Positions 33,680-46,262 of a DNA stretch of 64,000 nucleotides are shown piece after piece. Made by a program: the position numbers and the translations under genes. The DNA comes from Gnetum montanum. Lineage: Eukaryota; Streptophyta; Gnetopsida; Gnetales; Gnetaceae. Location: positions 515,009 through 579,008 of the forward strand of contig MNCI01013629.1 of NCBI GenBank assembly GCA_015680685.1, written 5' to 3'. Every line of letters starts with the position of its first letter. Within the stretch, counting starts at the first letter, position 1. The notes beneath the pieces were generated by a model. It was not told the DNA's origin and searched no databases. It worked only from the letters and a program-made list of their open reading frames with translations.

Positions 33680-34970
33680 TGAAAGACCGTGAAAATTTTG
33701 AGGCCTCGACGGTTTAGCAAAAGGCTGGTGATTCAGACAAAGGGTCGCAACAAAGCACGGCGCAGCAAGTTCCTTTTTAGTCGAAGGTCTATCCAGCCAC
33801 GCTGCGTAGCACAGCACAAGAAAATTCCAGAAGACGAAGCAAAGCGATGGATGCACGGCAGAAAAAATTCCAACTTTGCAAGTTATCTGTTTTGAAAATC
33901 TTAACTTTTTGCAAATTACACTGTATTACGCTACATAGCATAACATCGTATTATGCAGCATAATGTCAGAAAATAGTATGCTGCAAACATCAGGGATGAA
34001 AAATGTTCAAGGCTTCAACAAACACTTCATTTTTCTTTATAGATGCGCTATTTTACAACGGACTACGCTGTGAAGCGTAATCTAGGGTAGCACAGCGTAG
34101 TTCAAGCATGGACAATGGTGGCTTAATACAAGTAGTAGCAGTTTGTACGATGCGATATGCTCTCCAGCGTGTCGTTTCGTAATCCCTGTTGCCAAATTCC
34201 CGGTTTACGATGCATTACGCTTTAGTGTGTAAGGCAGTGTGGCATCGTAAGCTTCAACAACCACCACATCAAGTCAATGACATCTTGTAGGCTTAGGACA
34301 TGCGTCATCTAAACCATGTTTTTCTTCTGATTTTAGCCCTATAAATATGCCAATCGAAAAAAAGAAGGGGGCAAAGAGATGGCAGCAAAGAGACCAGTGA
34401 TAGCAAGAATATCGAAGGCAGTTAATGAGAACCTTTGTTCAGGAACAGCTGATTGACAGACATTCTACTTTGGGTTTGACCTCTCTATATCCAGATCTAC
34501 TAGAACAAGGTAGATTGGTTTTTGCTTGTTTTATCTCTGCTTAGCTTTTATTGTTACCAGCATGCACTTCATTCAAATCGAAGTCCATTATAATCATTGT
34601 ATCTGAATATATCTTTTTGTGGATTGAATCCCAGATCTTGAGATTCGATCACGTCCCAAAGCCAATCTGTTATCTTCTATTTGTACTGATTCTGCGAATC
34701 ATTCTAATCAATTATGTCTTCTCTTAATTATCTCCAAAATTAAAAACGTTACAACCTCCTCAAAAAGAACCGTAAAGAATCATTATTCTGTCATTCAAAT
34801 ATTGCAAAATTTTTTACTGATTGAGTAAGTTCCTATTTTATTGACAAGACCGTTTAGGGCACCTCAGATTCGTCTTTCTCCAGCACGGCCCTCGCACAAA
34901 TCTAGGGTTAGAACTGTATACACAAACTTTCTTTTGGTATTTCCAGTGACCGATGTTTTCCATCGTTACA
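33680..34970 (+). repeat. 3' LTR of element O
   Basis: 1291 bp, tgaaagaccg...cgttaca, the same length and landmark spacing as the left LTR. TATA box at 34338-34347. Followed by ctaat. Confidence 0.93.
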
Positions 34971-34975
34971 CTAAT
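34971..34975. repeat. Right 5-bp target site duplication of element O (ctaat)
   Basis: The same five bases as 848-852. Element A's RT resumes at once with gacctagatctt. Confidence 0.93.
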
Positions 34976-37535
34976 GACCTAGATCTTATGCTTAAATGAT
35001 GCCTTAAGTTCAAACTTAGACTTAATCCTAAGAAGTGTGCCTTTGGTGTAAAAATTAGTAAGACACTTGGCTTTGTAGTATCGTAAGTAGGGATACATGT
35101 CGATCCTGATAAGGTTAAGGCCATCTCCAACTTGGCAATGCCAACTAATTTTAAGGAGCTTCAAGGCCTATAAGGTAGATCACAATTTATTCATAGGTTC
35201 ATCACTAGGCCTATAGATAAGTTGCAATCCATGCAACACTTGCTTAAGAAAGGAGTTCACTATGAGTGGACAACCCAATGCCAAGAAGCCTTTGAAAATA
35301 TTAAGCAAGAGTTGGCACAACTACTAATAGTCTATCCTCCATAAGAGGGTAAATCATTTTACATCTATCTTACTATCTCCAATACATCCATTGCCTCTCT
35401 ACTCCATTAGAAATGTGATGATAGGGTAGAGGTGCCTGTATACTACCTTAGCCATGCATTAGTTACCCATGAGACATAATATACTAAAGTGGAGAAGTAG
35501 TATTTAGCACTAGTATCCTCATTGGAGAAGTCGAGACACTACCTCTTTAGGAGCCAAATCAATGTCATTTGTAAGGACAACATACTTAGAGCCATAATGA
35601 CCAATATTTATGAAAGTAGCCATATAACTTGATGGAAAGCCATAATAGTGGAGTTTGACCTTTATTTTGTTTCCTACTCCTTAATGAAAGGTTAAGCTAT
35701 AGTTGTACAACTTATAGTTTTGCCTATTGATGACCAAACAACCATAGATTCTAGGTTTTTAGATGAATACGTTAACATGGTTAGCCAAGTTCCTAAGGAT
35801 TATGAGGTAGCCGTGTACTTTGATGGAGCTTCAACTACCCATGGCACCAATGCAGCTACCATCATAACATTCTCATCTAGTAAAATTCAACCCTTTGCCT
35901 ATCATTTGAGTTTTCATGCACCAATAACATAGTAGAGTATGAGGGTTTGATTAGAGGGATGATGGTAGCTCACGAACTAGGAATTAAGCATTTGATGATC
36001 AAAGGTTATTCGCAACATATGATCAACCAAGTGACTAAGATTTACACATGCAAAGCCAAACATTTACAACCTTACTATGACTTAGGGAACTATTACAACA
36101 ATTTATAGATGCTGATATTCAACATATACCTTGAAATGAGAACACCATAGCTGATGTAATTGCAACGTTAGCCCTCAATGTTATGCCAAATGTGTTTAGT
36201 AGGTTGTCCACCTTAACCGTGGATTATGCTATCCCATCATGCAAAGCACTGAAGATAACTTCATGGCTATAGTTCATATTGCTCCTATAAAGGAATGGTA
36301 TGACAATATCAAGTTTTACCTTATGCATGATGAATCTTCACAAGGCCTAATTGCTGCTCAAAAGGACGCTATATGTAAATGATCGAAACAATATGTCATT
36401 GTAGGTGATAACATTATGTCGATGGTCCTATGATGGCATATTGTTAAAGTGCTTGGATAGAACTAAAGCTAGAATAGTCCTGGAGAAAGTTCACAAGGGT
36501 GTTTGTGATGGACATATGGGACTTAGAGGCATGGTTGCTAAAATTATATTGATAGGTTATTATTGGTCTTATATGAAGAATGAATGCTTGTAGAAGGTTA
36601 AAGCTTGTAACATGTGTCAATGGCATAGCAATCTCATATGTGTATCATTGACTAAGCTGCACACTACTCAGATAACCTAGCCATTTCAACGATGGGGGTT
36701 AGATATCATTGGATCTATAATGCCTAAGTATTTCGCAAGGCATAGCTTCATCATTACCATAATCAAATACTTTACTAAGTGGGTTGAGGGTATTCCCCTA
36801 AGGAAGACTACATCCGAACAAGTCTGTAGTTTCATCTTGGACAATATAGTAGCCCATTTTAGTATACCTATGACCATAGTAATAAATAATGGACTATAGT
36901 TTAGTAGCCAAGAAACAAAAAATTTCTGTCACAAAATAGTCATCAAGCACTCTTTCTTGTCACCTTATTACCTTCAAGCTAATGGACAAGTTGAAGTAAG
37001 AAACAAGGCCATCATCAACTTGCTCAAAAAAATTATAAAAAATAGTAAATGCAAGTGGCATTAGTAGCTTGTCCATGCACTTTGGGCATATAGAATAACA
37101 TACTGTATTCCAATAGGTGTAACCTCATATAGCCTTGTTTATGGTTTTGAAGGTATTTTACCTCTTGAATTGCATCCAATATTGCTTTGAGTGGCCCTAT
37201 CCAACTTCATCAATGATGTATAGAACAAGGAGCTACATACCATGGACTTGGACTTGGTGGAGGAGTAATGTGTGCAAGCGCTTACACATGTTGAGAAGTA
37301 TCAAAAGAGGTAGAAGTAGTAGCATCGCAATTACTTAACCAAGTGGAAGATCAAGGAAGGTGACCTAGTCCTCAAAGATGTCTGTGAAAATGTGGATAAA
37401 TTCTTAGTGAATTGGTAAGGGCCTTTCTTGGTCACTAAGGCCTATAGTAATGGCGTATTCAGAATAGTAGATATGGATGAGAATGAGTTGGCAAATATGG
37501 TTAATCATTTCTATCTAAATCCATATTACATGTAG
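34976..37535 (+). pseudogene. pol: Element A, right part of pol (RT end, RNase H, second RNase H, integrase)
   Basis: Continuation of 1-847. RT thumb (CLKFKLRLNPKKCAFGVK, DPDKVKAISNLAMPTN), RNase H (PVYYLSHALVTHE, CKDNILRAIMTNIYESS), second RNase H (VYFDGASTTHGTNAATII, 35815 area), then the integrase HHCC region. The integrase core has WGLDIIGSIMPK, while the second catalytic block is VINNGL instead of DNGP, so one acidic residue is lost; NGQVEVRNK follows. The C-terminal block is NW.GPFLVTKAYSNGVFRIVD with a stop inside. Many stops occur. A TGA at 34996 sits at the same codon as in O and B. The gene ends at TAG 37533-37535. It is far more decayed than I. Confidence 0.88.
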
Positions 37536-38653
37536 TTGACAATAGCCAATAAGCGAGCTTACTTTCTACATCTTGCCATGGCTTAAAATTGGTACAACAT
37601 GGCCTACTAGGACCTAAAGTTGGTGCAACCATGGCCTACAAAGGCCTTAAAATGGCAACACAGCCTATTGTGGTCTTAAATTGACACCATGGCCTAACAC
37701 AGCCTTAAATTGGCAACACATGTACCCTATGGTAACTAGGTTTGTTGATTGTTCTATTAGGCTTATGTATTTCATTGTAACAACATGATTTCTTTGCTTG
37801 ATTTTCTTAACCTCTTAGACTTGTGTTTGCAAGATGAAGCTTGGAGTTATTGTAGAGGTGCAACTCATCACAGTAGCAAGTCATCACATGACCTTGATGT
37901 TCAAGTTTTAGTGAGTTATCCCACCATGCCAAGAGTACTTGTTTCACATCATTCCCATTATCCTTCCCTTGAGCCTAACCTCATAGCTTGATTATAAGCT
38001 TCCTGACCTTGGATGACAATGTTGATGAATGTTTGAAATTCATACACTATGGCCATACAACATCCCTTTTTCATTCTCCACCATCAAGTCCATTAAATGT
38101 AACACACTTCATTCAATGGGAAACCACCTAATCCATCGAGTGTAACACACCTCACTCGATGGAAGAACCAAGTCAATACTAGCTTTGGCAAAGAAGCTTG
38201 ATGAAGGTTTCACCCCACCAAAAAAATGGGGGAATCAAATTGTCAAGAAGCCAAATGGCCAATGAAGCCTAAAGGATAGATCAATGGCTCCAAACATACA
38301 AGGAGAGGATCCTAGTAGCCAAAGAAATCTTGGAGTGAGGTGTTGATTCCTCAAGTGCATTTGCCGAGTGAACCACACCTCAAAGTATGAAGTGCCAAAG
38401 TTTAGTGAGTAACCAACATGTAAGTGCCACACCATAGCCATTATGTGAATAATTGGGATGCATTGTTAACCACTATGACCATTTCCCCATGACTTCACTA
38501 CTGTTTCACTATGATAACCTTCCCTTGTCATCATAGGCACTCTTGGACATGGTTCGATACTATTGGATCAAGCATGTAGAGGAGGCATTGGTGATGGACC
38601 TATAGTGGTGTTTTTTATTCTTTGTTGATGTCTCTTGAGTTAATGCTCTATAT
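37536..38653 (+). other. Post-integrase region of element A
   Basis: 37570-37720 has module-border motifs (ggcttaaaattgg, ggaccTAAAGTTGG, gccttaaaatggc). The rest resembles the equivalent region of B (gaagcttgga, ggtgcaact). No gene is seen. It ends with the conserved ttctttgttgatgtctcttg block before the PPT. Confidence 0.6.
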
Positions 38654-38672
38654 ATCAACAAAGAGGGGCCAA
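38654..38672 (+). other. Polypurine tract of element A
   Basis: atcaacaaagaggggccaa precedes the LTR TG at 38673. Same core as in O and I. Confidence 0.85.
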
Positions 38673-39790
38673 TGAAACACCATCAAATTTCATGTTGCAA
38701 CCTTCATTTTCCAACTTGAGGTAAGGATTCATTGTAAATGTGAGATATGTAGTCCTTGAGTTACAATCTTGCATACTTCAAATTTATGAGGCCAAAAAAT
38801 GCATCAAAATTTGTTATTTTTTTTCTTTCCAAGTAGAAAATGGTACCCCATGTCCATATTAGGGATTGGGAAGGCTGAAAACACCTTTGGAATCACTAAA
38901 AACAACATTTTCATGGGTATAGCCCCAACTACGCTAGAGCAATTTTTAGTAGTCACTATAACTACATTTTTAGTAGTCATAGTAAGTACACTTTCAGTAG
39001 TCATAGGAGCTAGCATAGTCACCACCAAGACCCAGTAGAAGTGTAACATTGAAATTTTTGGAATTTCCATTTTTCCAACAATAGCAAGTGTAGTCATTCC
39101 AAGTCAACAAGGACTAGTATATACAATGTTCTTTACTAGGCATGACATTTCCCAATGGGTTCCATCATTTTTGCAGTTCCAACCATCTGTCCATTTTTCA
39201 CCACTTTCTCCCATTTCCAACATCTTTAGTGTAGTCCAACATGGAAAACATAGTAAGAATGATGCTAGCGAAGTTACAAAAGTCCATTTACTATTTACAA
39301 TAAATAAATGGATTTTGTAGTTATAGCTCATTTTGGACTTACTATAAATAGAAACTATGTTGATAGCTGATGACCATTAACCACTACTAGCATAGTGAAA
39401 GCACTACTAATGTAGTCACAAAAGTCTATTTACTATTTATGGTAAATAGATGGGTCTTGTGGGTGTAGTCCATTCTAGACTTACCACAAATAGCAACTAT
39501 GATGATAGTAGATGACCAACTACATTGGAAGTAGTGACTATTGCAAATCCACAATCAACACTAATTTATTAGCTATTAATGGTAATTAATGATAGCCCCA
39601 AAATGGTAATCCTATCTGTACAAATACCCAACATCAACACCATAAAATGGTTCCAACACTTTTGGCATTTCCAACACTCTTGGGCACTTTGAGCACTTGA
39701 CAATAGCATAATTGTTGACAATAATACCATTTTTACATTTTCAGTAACCACATCCATCATCCATCAAACCTGTTTGCAACCCAACAACAC
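38673..39790 (+). repeat. Start of 3' LTR of element A
   Basis: tgaaacaccatcaaatttcat matches the start of the LTR at 47320 and, in its first bases, those of O and I. 39277-39520 contains a direct duplication of about 137 bp (acaaaagtccatttactatt and acaaaagtctatttactatt). Collinearity with 47320-48665 breaks near 39790. Confidence 0.7.
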
Positions 39791-41920
39791 TTTCAGTAGT
39801 AAGAGAATCCCAAGGTGTCTTGGATGGTCTTGTCAATCACCAAGGGACTTGAAGAGTGTAAACGGGGGTAAAAAATGATAAAAATATTGTAGATCTAGTG
39901 TAAAAATAAATGCACAAAATGAAACTCTAATGAATTACATAACAAAGGAAATGTGAACTTTATTATAATAAAAATATTGAAAATAAAGAGTTGAGAAATG
40001 TGTACGAGTGGTGCCTAAGTGCACAACACATAATTGCCATTGCACCAAAAGTGTAAACCCAATCCCATTCCATGTTGCAGATTTGGTGAAAATTGATGAA
40101 AAGTTGTAGTAGGTTGAAATTGAGAAGAAACTGGGTCATGGATGTAGCCTTCCCCAATAGACTTCAAGATTTGGCAAGAAAATTCTTGTGCCTTTAGCAT
40201 AAACTTGTACATCATGAATCCAATTCTTTTATATTGTTTTTTATAAATTTTGTTGTTCATGCTGTGCAAGTTTTGATTTTTGTTTTCATTTCCACACTTA
40301 TTTCTGTAACTACATTTCCATTTCCATTTCTATTTCTAGTAGGTCATTTATATTTACATTTCCACTTTCAATAGGCTATTTTGGTCTACATGTTTAGTTA
40401 CATTTATGATTCAAAAACCATTTCCATTTTACATTCTATAAGTCCCTGGCTGATCAACAAGATCATCTAGGAAACCTTGAGTTCCATTTTATAGAGGTCA
40501 TTGGAATTTGAGGTCAAGACTATTTTGACATTCATATCTTTCAATTTTTCTAGTTTAGCAACTAAGATTTCTAGCACCAATAGGCAAGACTATCTAGGGC
40601 ACCTTGGATTCTTTTTCTTAGAGATTCTTGGGTTCAAAGGTTAGGTTGTTTCACCTAGAATTTTTGATTTTTTAGCAACCAAATTTTTTAGGCATTACAA
40701 TTTCTAGCAGTAGAAAAACTATTGTGCCTAAAAAATTTAATTGTAGGAAAATTGGGAATCCTAGGCATGGAAATTATTTTTAACCTTAGATCCCAAGGGC
40801 ATCCAAGCAAGAGGATCCAAGGTGTCTTGGATGGTCTTGTCAATCACACAGGAACTTGAAGAGTGTAAATGAGGGCAACAAATGATAAAAATATTGTAGA
40901 TCTAGTGTAAAAATAAATGCACAGAATGAAACTCTAATGAATTACATAAAAAGGAAACTGTGAACTTTATTACAATAAAAATATTAAAAGTAAATATTTG
41001 AAAGATGTGTACAAGAGGTGCTTGAGTGCATGAGGGAGGTTTGCTTTGATGGAGTTCAAAGCTTATGTAAGTCGATAGTTTGCATGCTACAGTGAAATTC
41101 ACTCCCAAAACTAAACTTCTTGATATTTCTTTTGTCTAGATCTATAGCATTGGTAATAGGGAGGGGGTGGGGTAATGTGTATGAATGACTTTTGTTGCAA
41201 AGGGGTACTATAATGAGAGCTGTTATGCTTATGTAGTTGAGCGTTGCACCAAAAGTCTCACATAATCCTTAATGGTCATAAGTGCTTGAGATGGCCAAAG
41301 GTTCTAATGCTTAAGAATTTCCAAAAGCTCCAAGAATGCTAGACTTCAAAAGTGGAAGAACCAAAGAGCATCTTCTAGGTGTTTGAAATTAACTTTTATA
41401 GGTTACATGGCTACTAATTTTTGGTTGCAAAATTTTGCCATGATTACTAACAACTTGGAATCATGTGCAAGTGCAATAAGTCTTCATATCTAGTGTAGTT
41501 TCCATTAATGATAAATTTTGATACCCACAAGGCAACAAAACCATGATGGTTACCATAAATAGTAAATGGACTTTTGTAACTACGTTGGCCTTCACCCATC
41601 CACATTGGCCTTATGGTAGCAATGCTAGAGTACTATGGTCTATGCTAGAATTGGTGGGGAAATGTTGGGGCTATTTGAAGAATGAAATCCCTATCCACTC
41701 TAATGCTAACCTCATGAAAAATGGAAACTTTCACAACTCCAATGTTGGCCTTGAGATATCCATGATGGGTTTTGTGAAAACTACACTAGAACCACCTATC
41801 CCTAGCATGGGTGGTGCTAGGACTATTAACAGAGATAATTAAAGTTTAAAAATAATGTAGATTTAATTTAAAAATGAATGCACAAAATAAAATCATAATA
41901 AATTTTTATACTATGCATGC
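39791..41920. repeat. Mosaic of related LTR pieces in both orientations
   Basis: 39795-40050 is a minus-oriented LTR end (tgtcttggatggtcttgtca, then aataaatgcacaaaatgaaa). 40440-40695 is a plus-oriented LTR end finishing ttttttaggca. 40726 to at least 41600 is a minus-oriented LTR starting tgcctaaaaaattt and matching the reverse complement of 47800-48665. 41840-41900 is a further minus-oriented scrap. The plus and minus ends face each other tail to tail across 30 bases (40696-40725). No coding sequence is seen. Confidence 0.65.
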
Positions 41921-42808
41921 TATGACTTACCACATCCATGCTAGCTAGCATGGGCCCATTGTGGGTGCCTAAAGAAGCTACAATTTCAACCTTAAATAGC
42001 CTCACTAGGTGCCCAAAATCTATTGTCAACCTTTTGGCCTCATACCATGGATTTCTAAGGCTTAAAACTGGTAAAATATAACTTTGATTGACCAATGCTA
42101 ATCTTATTTTACCACATGTTTTCTACCTTGACTTGTTTGGCCTTGTTACATGGTATTTTGACAAGTTTTGACATTTCTATGCATTTTGACCTTTATTGTT
42201 TGATCATTTGGTGTCAATTTTCATCATTTTAGCTACATTTGATCTTATTCCACCAAATTTTTCTATCATTTGGCACTAATTAACCTTGATTTACATGATT
42301 TGGTATTAGTCCATGTTGTTTGGCCTTGATTTGACCTTGGTTAACCTTGTCTAATATCATTTGATGGGGTGTGATCATAATTTGATCACGATTTATTATC
42401 ATTTTGACCCCATTTGGATATCATTTGGCCTTTACCTCATGCTAGTTGGCCTTTAGAGTATCTTATTTGCTTAGCCTTCTCTTTTATGACCTTTTGTCGA
42501 TCATGTTTTAGGCTTGTTTAACATCATTTGATGCTGCTTGACCATTATTTGGTCTTCATTTGGCTCCATTCTATCATCATTTGGCCTTTTTTGATCTCAT
42601 TTTGCATTATTTAACCTTTGTTTCACCTTACTTATTTTAGCCTACCTCTTATAACCTTCAGTAGCCTTGCTTGAACCCTATTTGCCCATTGATGAAACCT
42701 ATTTGAACTTATCCATGCATTAGCACTAGAGCATTTTACATTATTTTGGCATTGTTTACTTGTGTTATCACATAGGTGTTGCTTAATGTGCTTATGAATG
42801 ATATGTAG
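41921..42808 (+). repeat. Pre-pol region of B with ATCATTTGGCCT-like repeats
   Basis: 42190-42610 repeats an atcatttggcct-like motif about ten times at irregular spacing. It holds no ORF and ends in a 3' splice-like site, gaatgatatgtag, at 42808. It corresponds to the spacer before pol in O and I. Confidence 0.55.
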
Positions 42809-45800
42809 GTTTTGTGTATGGACACCTCGGAGTAAATCAGTATGTGTTTGAGCCTAAGCAAATCTCATGGTCATGTTGAATGGTTTATCAACCTTAATTA
42901 CTTAGATCTTGAGCCTGAGAACATCATCAACCACATAGCCTCTATAGAGAAACCTCTTGAGTGGCCAAAAAACCTAGTTAAATCCACTGACCTTGAGGTT
43001 GGTGACATTACCGAGGACTCTCTAGTTGAGGTTCTTGTCATGACACATAGTGATGAGGAGAAAACACTAAAACTAAGTTCCTTACTAGAACCTCAATAGG
43101 TTGAAGACATCACCAAGGTCCTTCAAGAGAAGATTAAGGTCTTTGCTTGGTCATATGAAGATATGCTAGGTCTTGACCCATGCCTAGTGCAACATAATAT
43201 CATACTCGATCCTAGTATCAAACCAGATTTGGCCTTGGTAGTCCATGATGAAATCACAATGCTCTACTAGGCAAGTTCATTATAGTTGACAATTACATAG
43301 AACGAGTGTTCAACATAGTGGTAGTCCTTAATAAAAATAGGAGCATATATATTTGTATTGATTTTTAAGATGTGAATAAGGAAACCATAAAAGATGATCT
43401 CCCCTTGCCTAGTATTGACAAGCTTAATGACACTATGACTGGACATGCCTTGTTATCCTTCATGGATGGGTTCTCTGGATACAACCAAGTTAGGATTAAC
43501 CAGGAGCATCAACTTTGTACAACCTTCATGACCCCTTGGGGAACCTTTTGTTACACCATGATGTTCTTTGGTCTTAAGAAAATAATCACTACTTATCAAC
43601 AAGCCATGACATATATCTTTGGTGATTATATGCTAGGATTTCTTAATGACTACATGGACAATATAGTTGTTAAATTAAAAATGGTTGAAAACCATGCACA
43701 TAACCTTGACCTTGTGCTTAAATGATGCCTCAAATATGAGCTTAGGCATAATCCTAGGAAGTGTGTCTTTGGTGTCAAAATTGACAAGATGCTTGGCTTT
43801 GTAGTGTCCAAAGTAGGAATACGTGTTGATCTTGATAAGGTCAAGGTCATATCCAACTTGGCAATGCCAACTAACCTTAAGGAGCTTTGGGGATTGCAAG
43901 GTAGATTACAATTTATCTATAGGTTCGTTGTAAGACTTATGGATAAGTTACAATCTATGAAATGCTTTCTTAAGAAAGGAGTTCACTATAAGTGGATAGC
44001 TTAGTACCAAGAAATATTTGAAGACCTTAAGCAAGAGTTGGCACAACTACCAACAATCTATCCTTTGTAAAAGGATAAACCTTTTTACATATACCTTGCT
44101 ATCTATAACACATCCATTGCCTCTCTACTCTATCAAAAATGAGATGATGGAGTGGAACTGCCTGTATACTACCTAAGCCATGCATTGATTACCTATGAGG
44201 CCCAATACATTAAAGTGGAGAAGTATTGTCTAGCCCTAGTCTTCTTATTAAAGAAGTGGAGACACTACCTCTTTAGAAGCCAACTCAACATCATTTGCAA
44301 GGATAACGTGGTTTGAGCCATAACAATCAATATATATGAAAGTATCCATATAGCTTGTTGGAAAGTTGTAATAGCTAAGTTTGACCTACATTACATCTCC
44401 CAAGACTCAAAGGATTAAGCTATAGCCACACAACTTACCATTTCCTTGGTAGAAGATCATGCAACCATTAATCCTAAATTTCCTAATGATCATGTTAACA
44501 TTGTTAATGAAGTGCCTAAGGGCTATGAGGAAAATATGAACTTTGATAGAGCTTCAACTACCCATGGGGCCAATGCTGCTGCTATCATAACATCACCTTT
44601 TAGTGAAATCCAACCCTTTGCCTACTGTTTTGAATTCACATGTACCAACAACATGGTAGAGTATGAAGGATTGATCAAGGAAATGATGGTAGCTTGTGAC
44701 CTAGGAATCAAATGACTAATGATTAAAGATGATTTACAACTTATGGTTAACCAAGTAATTGGGATTTACACATGTAAAGCCAAACACTTGCAAACTTATT
44801 ATGACCTAGGTAAAAAACTAATGCTATAATTTACATGCATTGGTATCCAACATACACATTGGACTAAGAACACGTTGGTCAATGCCATTGCAACTCTTGC
44901 ACTAAGTGTGATGCCTAATGTGTTTAATAAGTTACCCTCCTTAATCATGAACTATGCTACTCATATCATGCAAAATACCGAAGGTGACTCTATAGCCACT
45001 TTCAATACTACTCCTCAAAAGGAGTGGTATGATGATATCACATTTTATTTAATGCATGGTAAATCCCCATAAGGCTTGACTACTTATCAAAAGGATGATG
45101 TATGTAAAAGACTAAAATAGTATGTCATCATAGGTGATAACACATTATGTCGATAGTCCTATGATGGTGTATTATTAGTGTGCTTGGGGAAAACCTAAGC
45201 TTGCATAGTTCTTGATCAAGTTCATGAGGATGTATGTGGGGGACATATAGGACCTAGAGCCATGGTTGCTAAAATTAGATGACTAGGCTATTATTGGTCC
45301 TATATGGAAAGCGACTACTTGTAGAAAGTTAAAAGTTATGATACCTATCAATGGAATAGCAACCTAATACATGTGCCACCAACTGAGTTACAGACTACTT
45401 AGATAACTTTGTCATTTCAATGGTGGGGACTTGACATTATTGGATCTATAATGCCTAAGTCTTCCATAGGGCATATCTTCATTATCACTGCAACTAAATA
45501 CTTTACAAAGTGGGTTGAATTTATTTCCCTAAGGAAGACAACATCTCAACAAGTCTATGGATTCATTCTTGATAACATAGTAGCTTGTTTTGGCATACCT
45601 ATGACCATAGTCATAGATAATGGACCATAATTTAGTAGCCAAGAAATGTAAACCTTTTGTCTAGATCTAGGAATAAAGCATTTATTTTAGTCACCACACT
45701 ACCCTCAAGCCAATGGAAAAGCTGAAGCTAGCAACAAGCCCATCATAAACTTACTTAAAAGATGTTAAATAATAGTAAACACAAGTGGCATGAGTAGCTT

Positions 45801-46262
45801 ATCCATGCACTTTAGGCCCATCAAACTACATTTCAAATCACAATTGGTGTAATCCCATATGATCTTGTTTATGGATCTAAAGCTGTTTTACCTCTTGAAT
45901 TGTAGGTCCCATTGCTCAAAGTAGCCTTATCGAACTTCATCAACAATGAGCAGAAGGAGCTATGTGTCATTGACCTAGGTTTGGTGGAAAAGTAGTGAAT
46001 ACAAATGCTTACTCACATTGAACAATACCAAAAGAGGTAGAAGCAACAACATCATCATGATCCAAATAAATGAAAGATTAAGAAGGAAGACCTAGTCCTG
46101 AAGGCTATTTGTGAGCATGTGGGCAAGTTCTTAGCCAATTGGGAGGTGCCTTTCTTGATCATCAAGGACTATGAAAACGAAGTCTTTAGAATAGTGGACA
46201 TGGATGAAAATGAGTTGGCCAATCTGGTCAATCATTTCTATCTAAATCTAGACTACATTTAA
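42809..46262 (+). pseudogene. pol: pol of element B (Tat-like)
   Basis: The frame begins after tatgtag, with ATGGACACC at 42818. Blocks: LEVGDITEDSLVEVLV, KLSSLLEPQ, FAWSYEDMLGLDP, RT (SIDKLNDTMTGHALLSFMDG, GYNQVRINQEHQ, TPWGTFCYTMM) with YMDN instead of YVDD, so inactive. RNase H (KPFYIYLAIYNTSIASLLYQK). Second RNase H (NFDRASTTHGANAAAII, NNMVEYEGLIKEM). Integrase (HEDVCGGHIGPRAMVAKI, WGLDIIGSIMPKSS, IVIDNGP, NGKAEASNK). About 90 bases of RT finger region near 43225-43365 are frame-disrupted. TGA at 43722 is the shared RT stop. Ends at 46262. No gag or protease lies upstream in the same unit. Confidence 0.88.

Larger units (their letters stand above)
853..34970 (+). mobile_element. Element O: complete Tat/Ogre-like Ty3/gypsy retrotransposon, itself interrupted by element I
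   Basis: Boundaries are exact: TG...CA LTRs at 853-2143 and 33680-34970, both 1291 bp, flanked by ctaat. Internal order on the plus strand is PBS, gag, protease, a long interval carrying an antisense spliced gene, then RT, RNase H, second RNase H, integrase, PPT. Subtracting the inserted element I (10380-27175 plus one TSD copy) leaves about 17.3 kb. That is large but within the range known for the Ogre branch of Tat. It carries many stops in gag, pro and pol, so it is dead. It sits inside the RT of element A. Confidence 0.93.
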
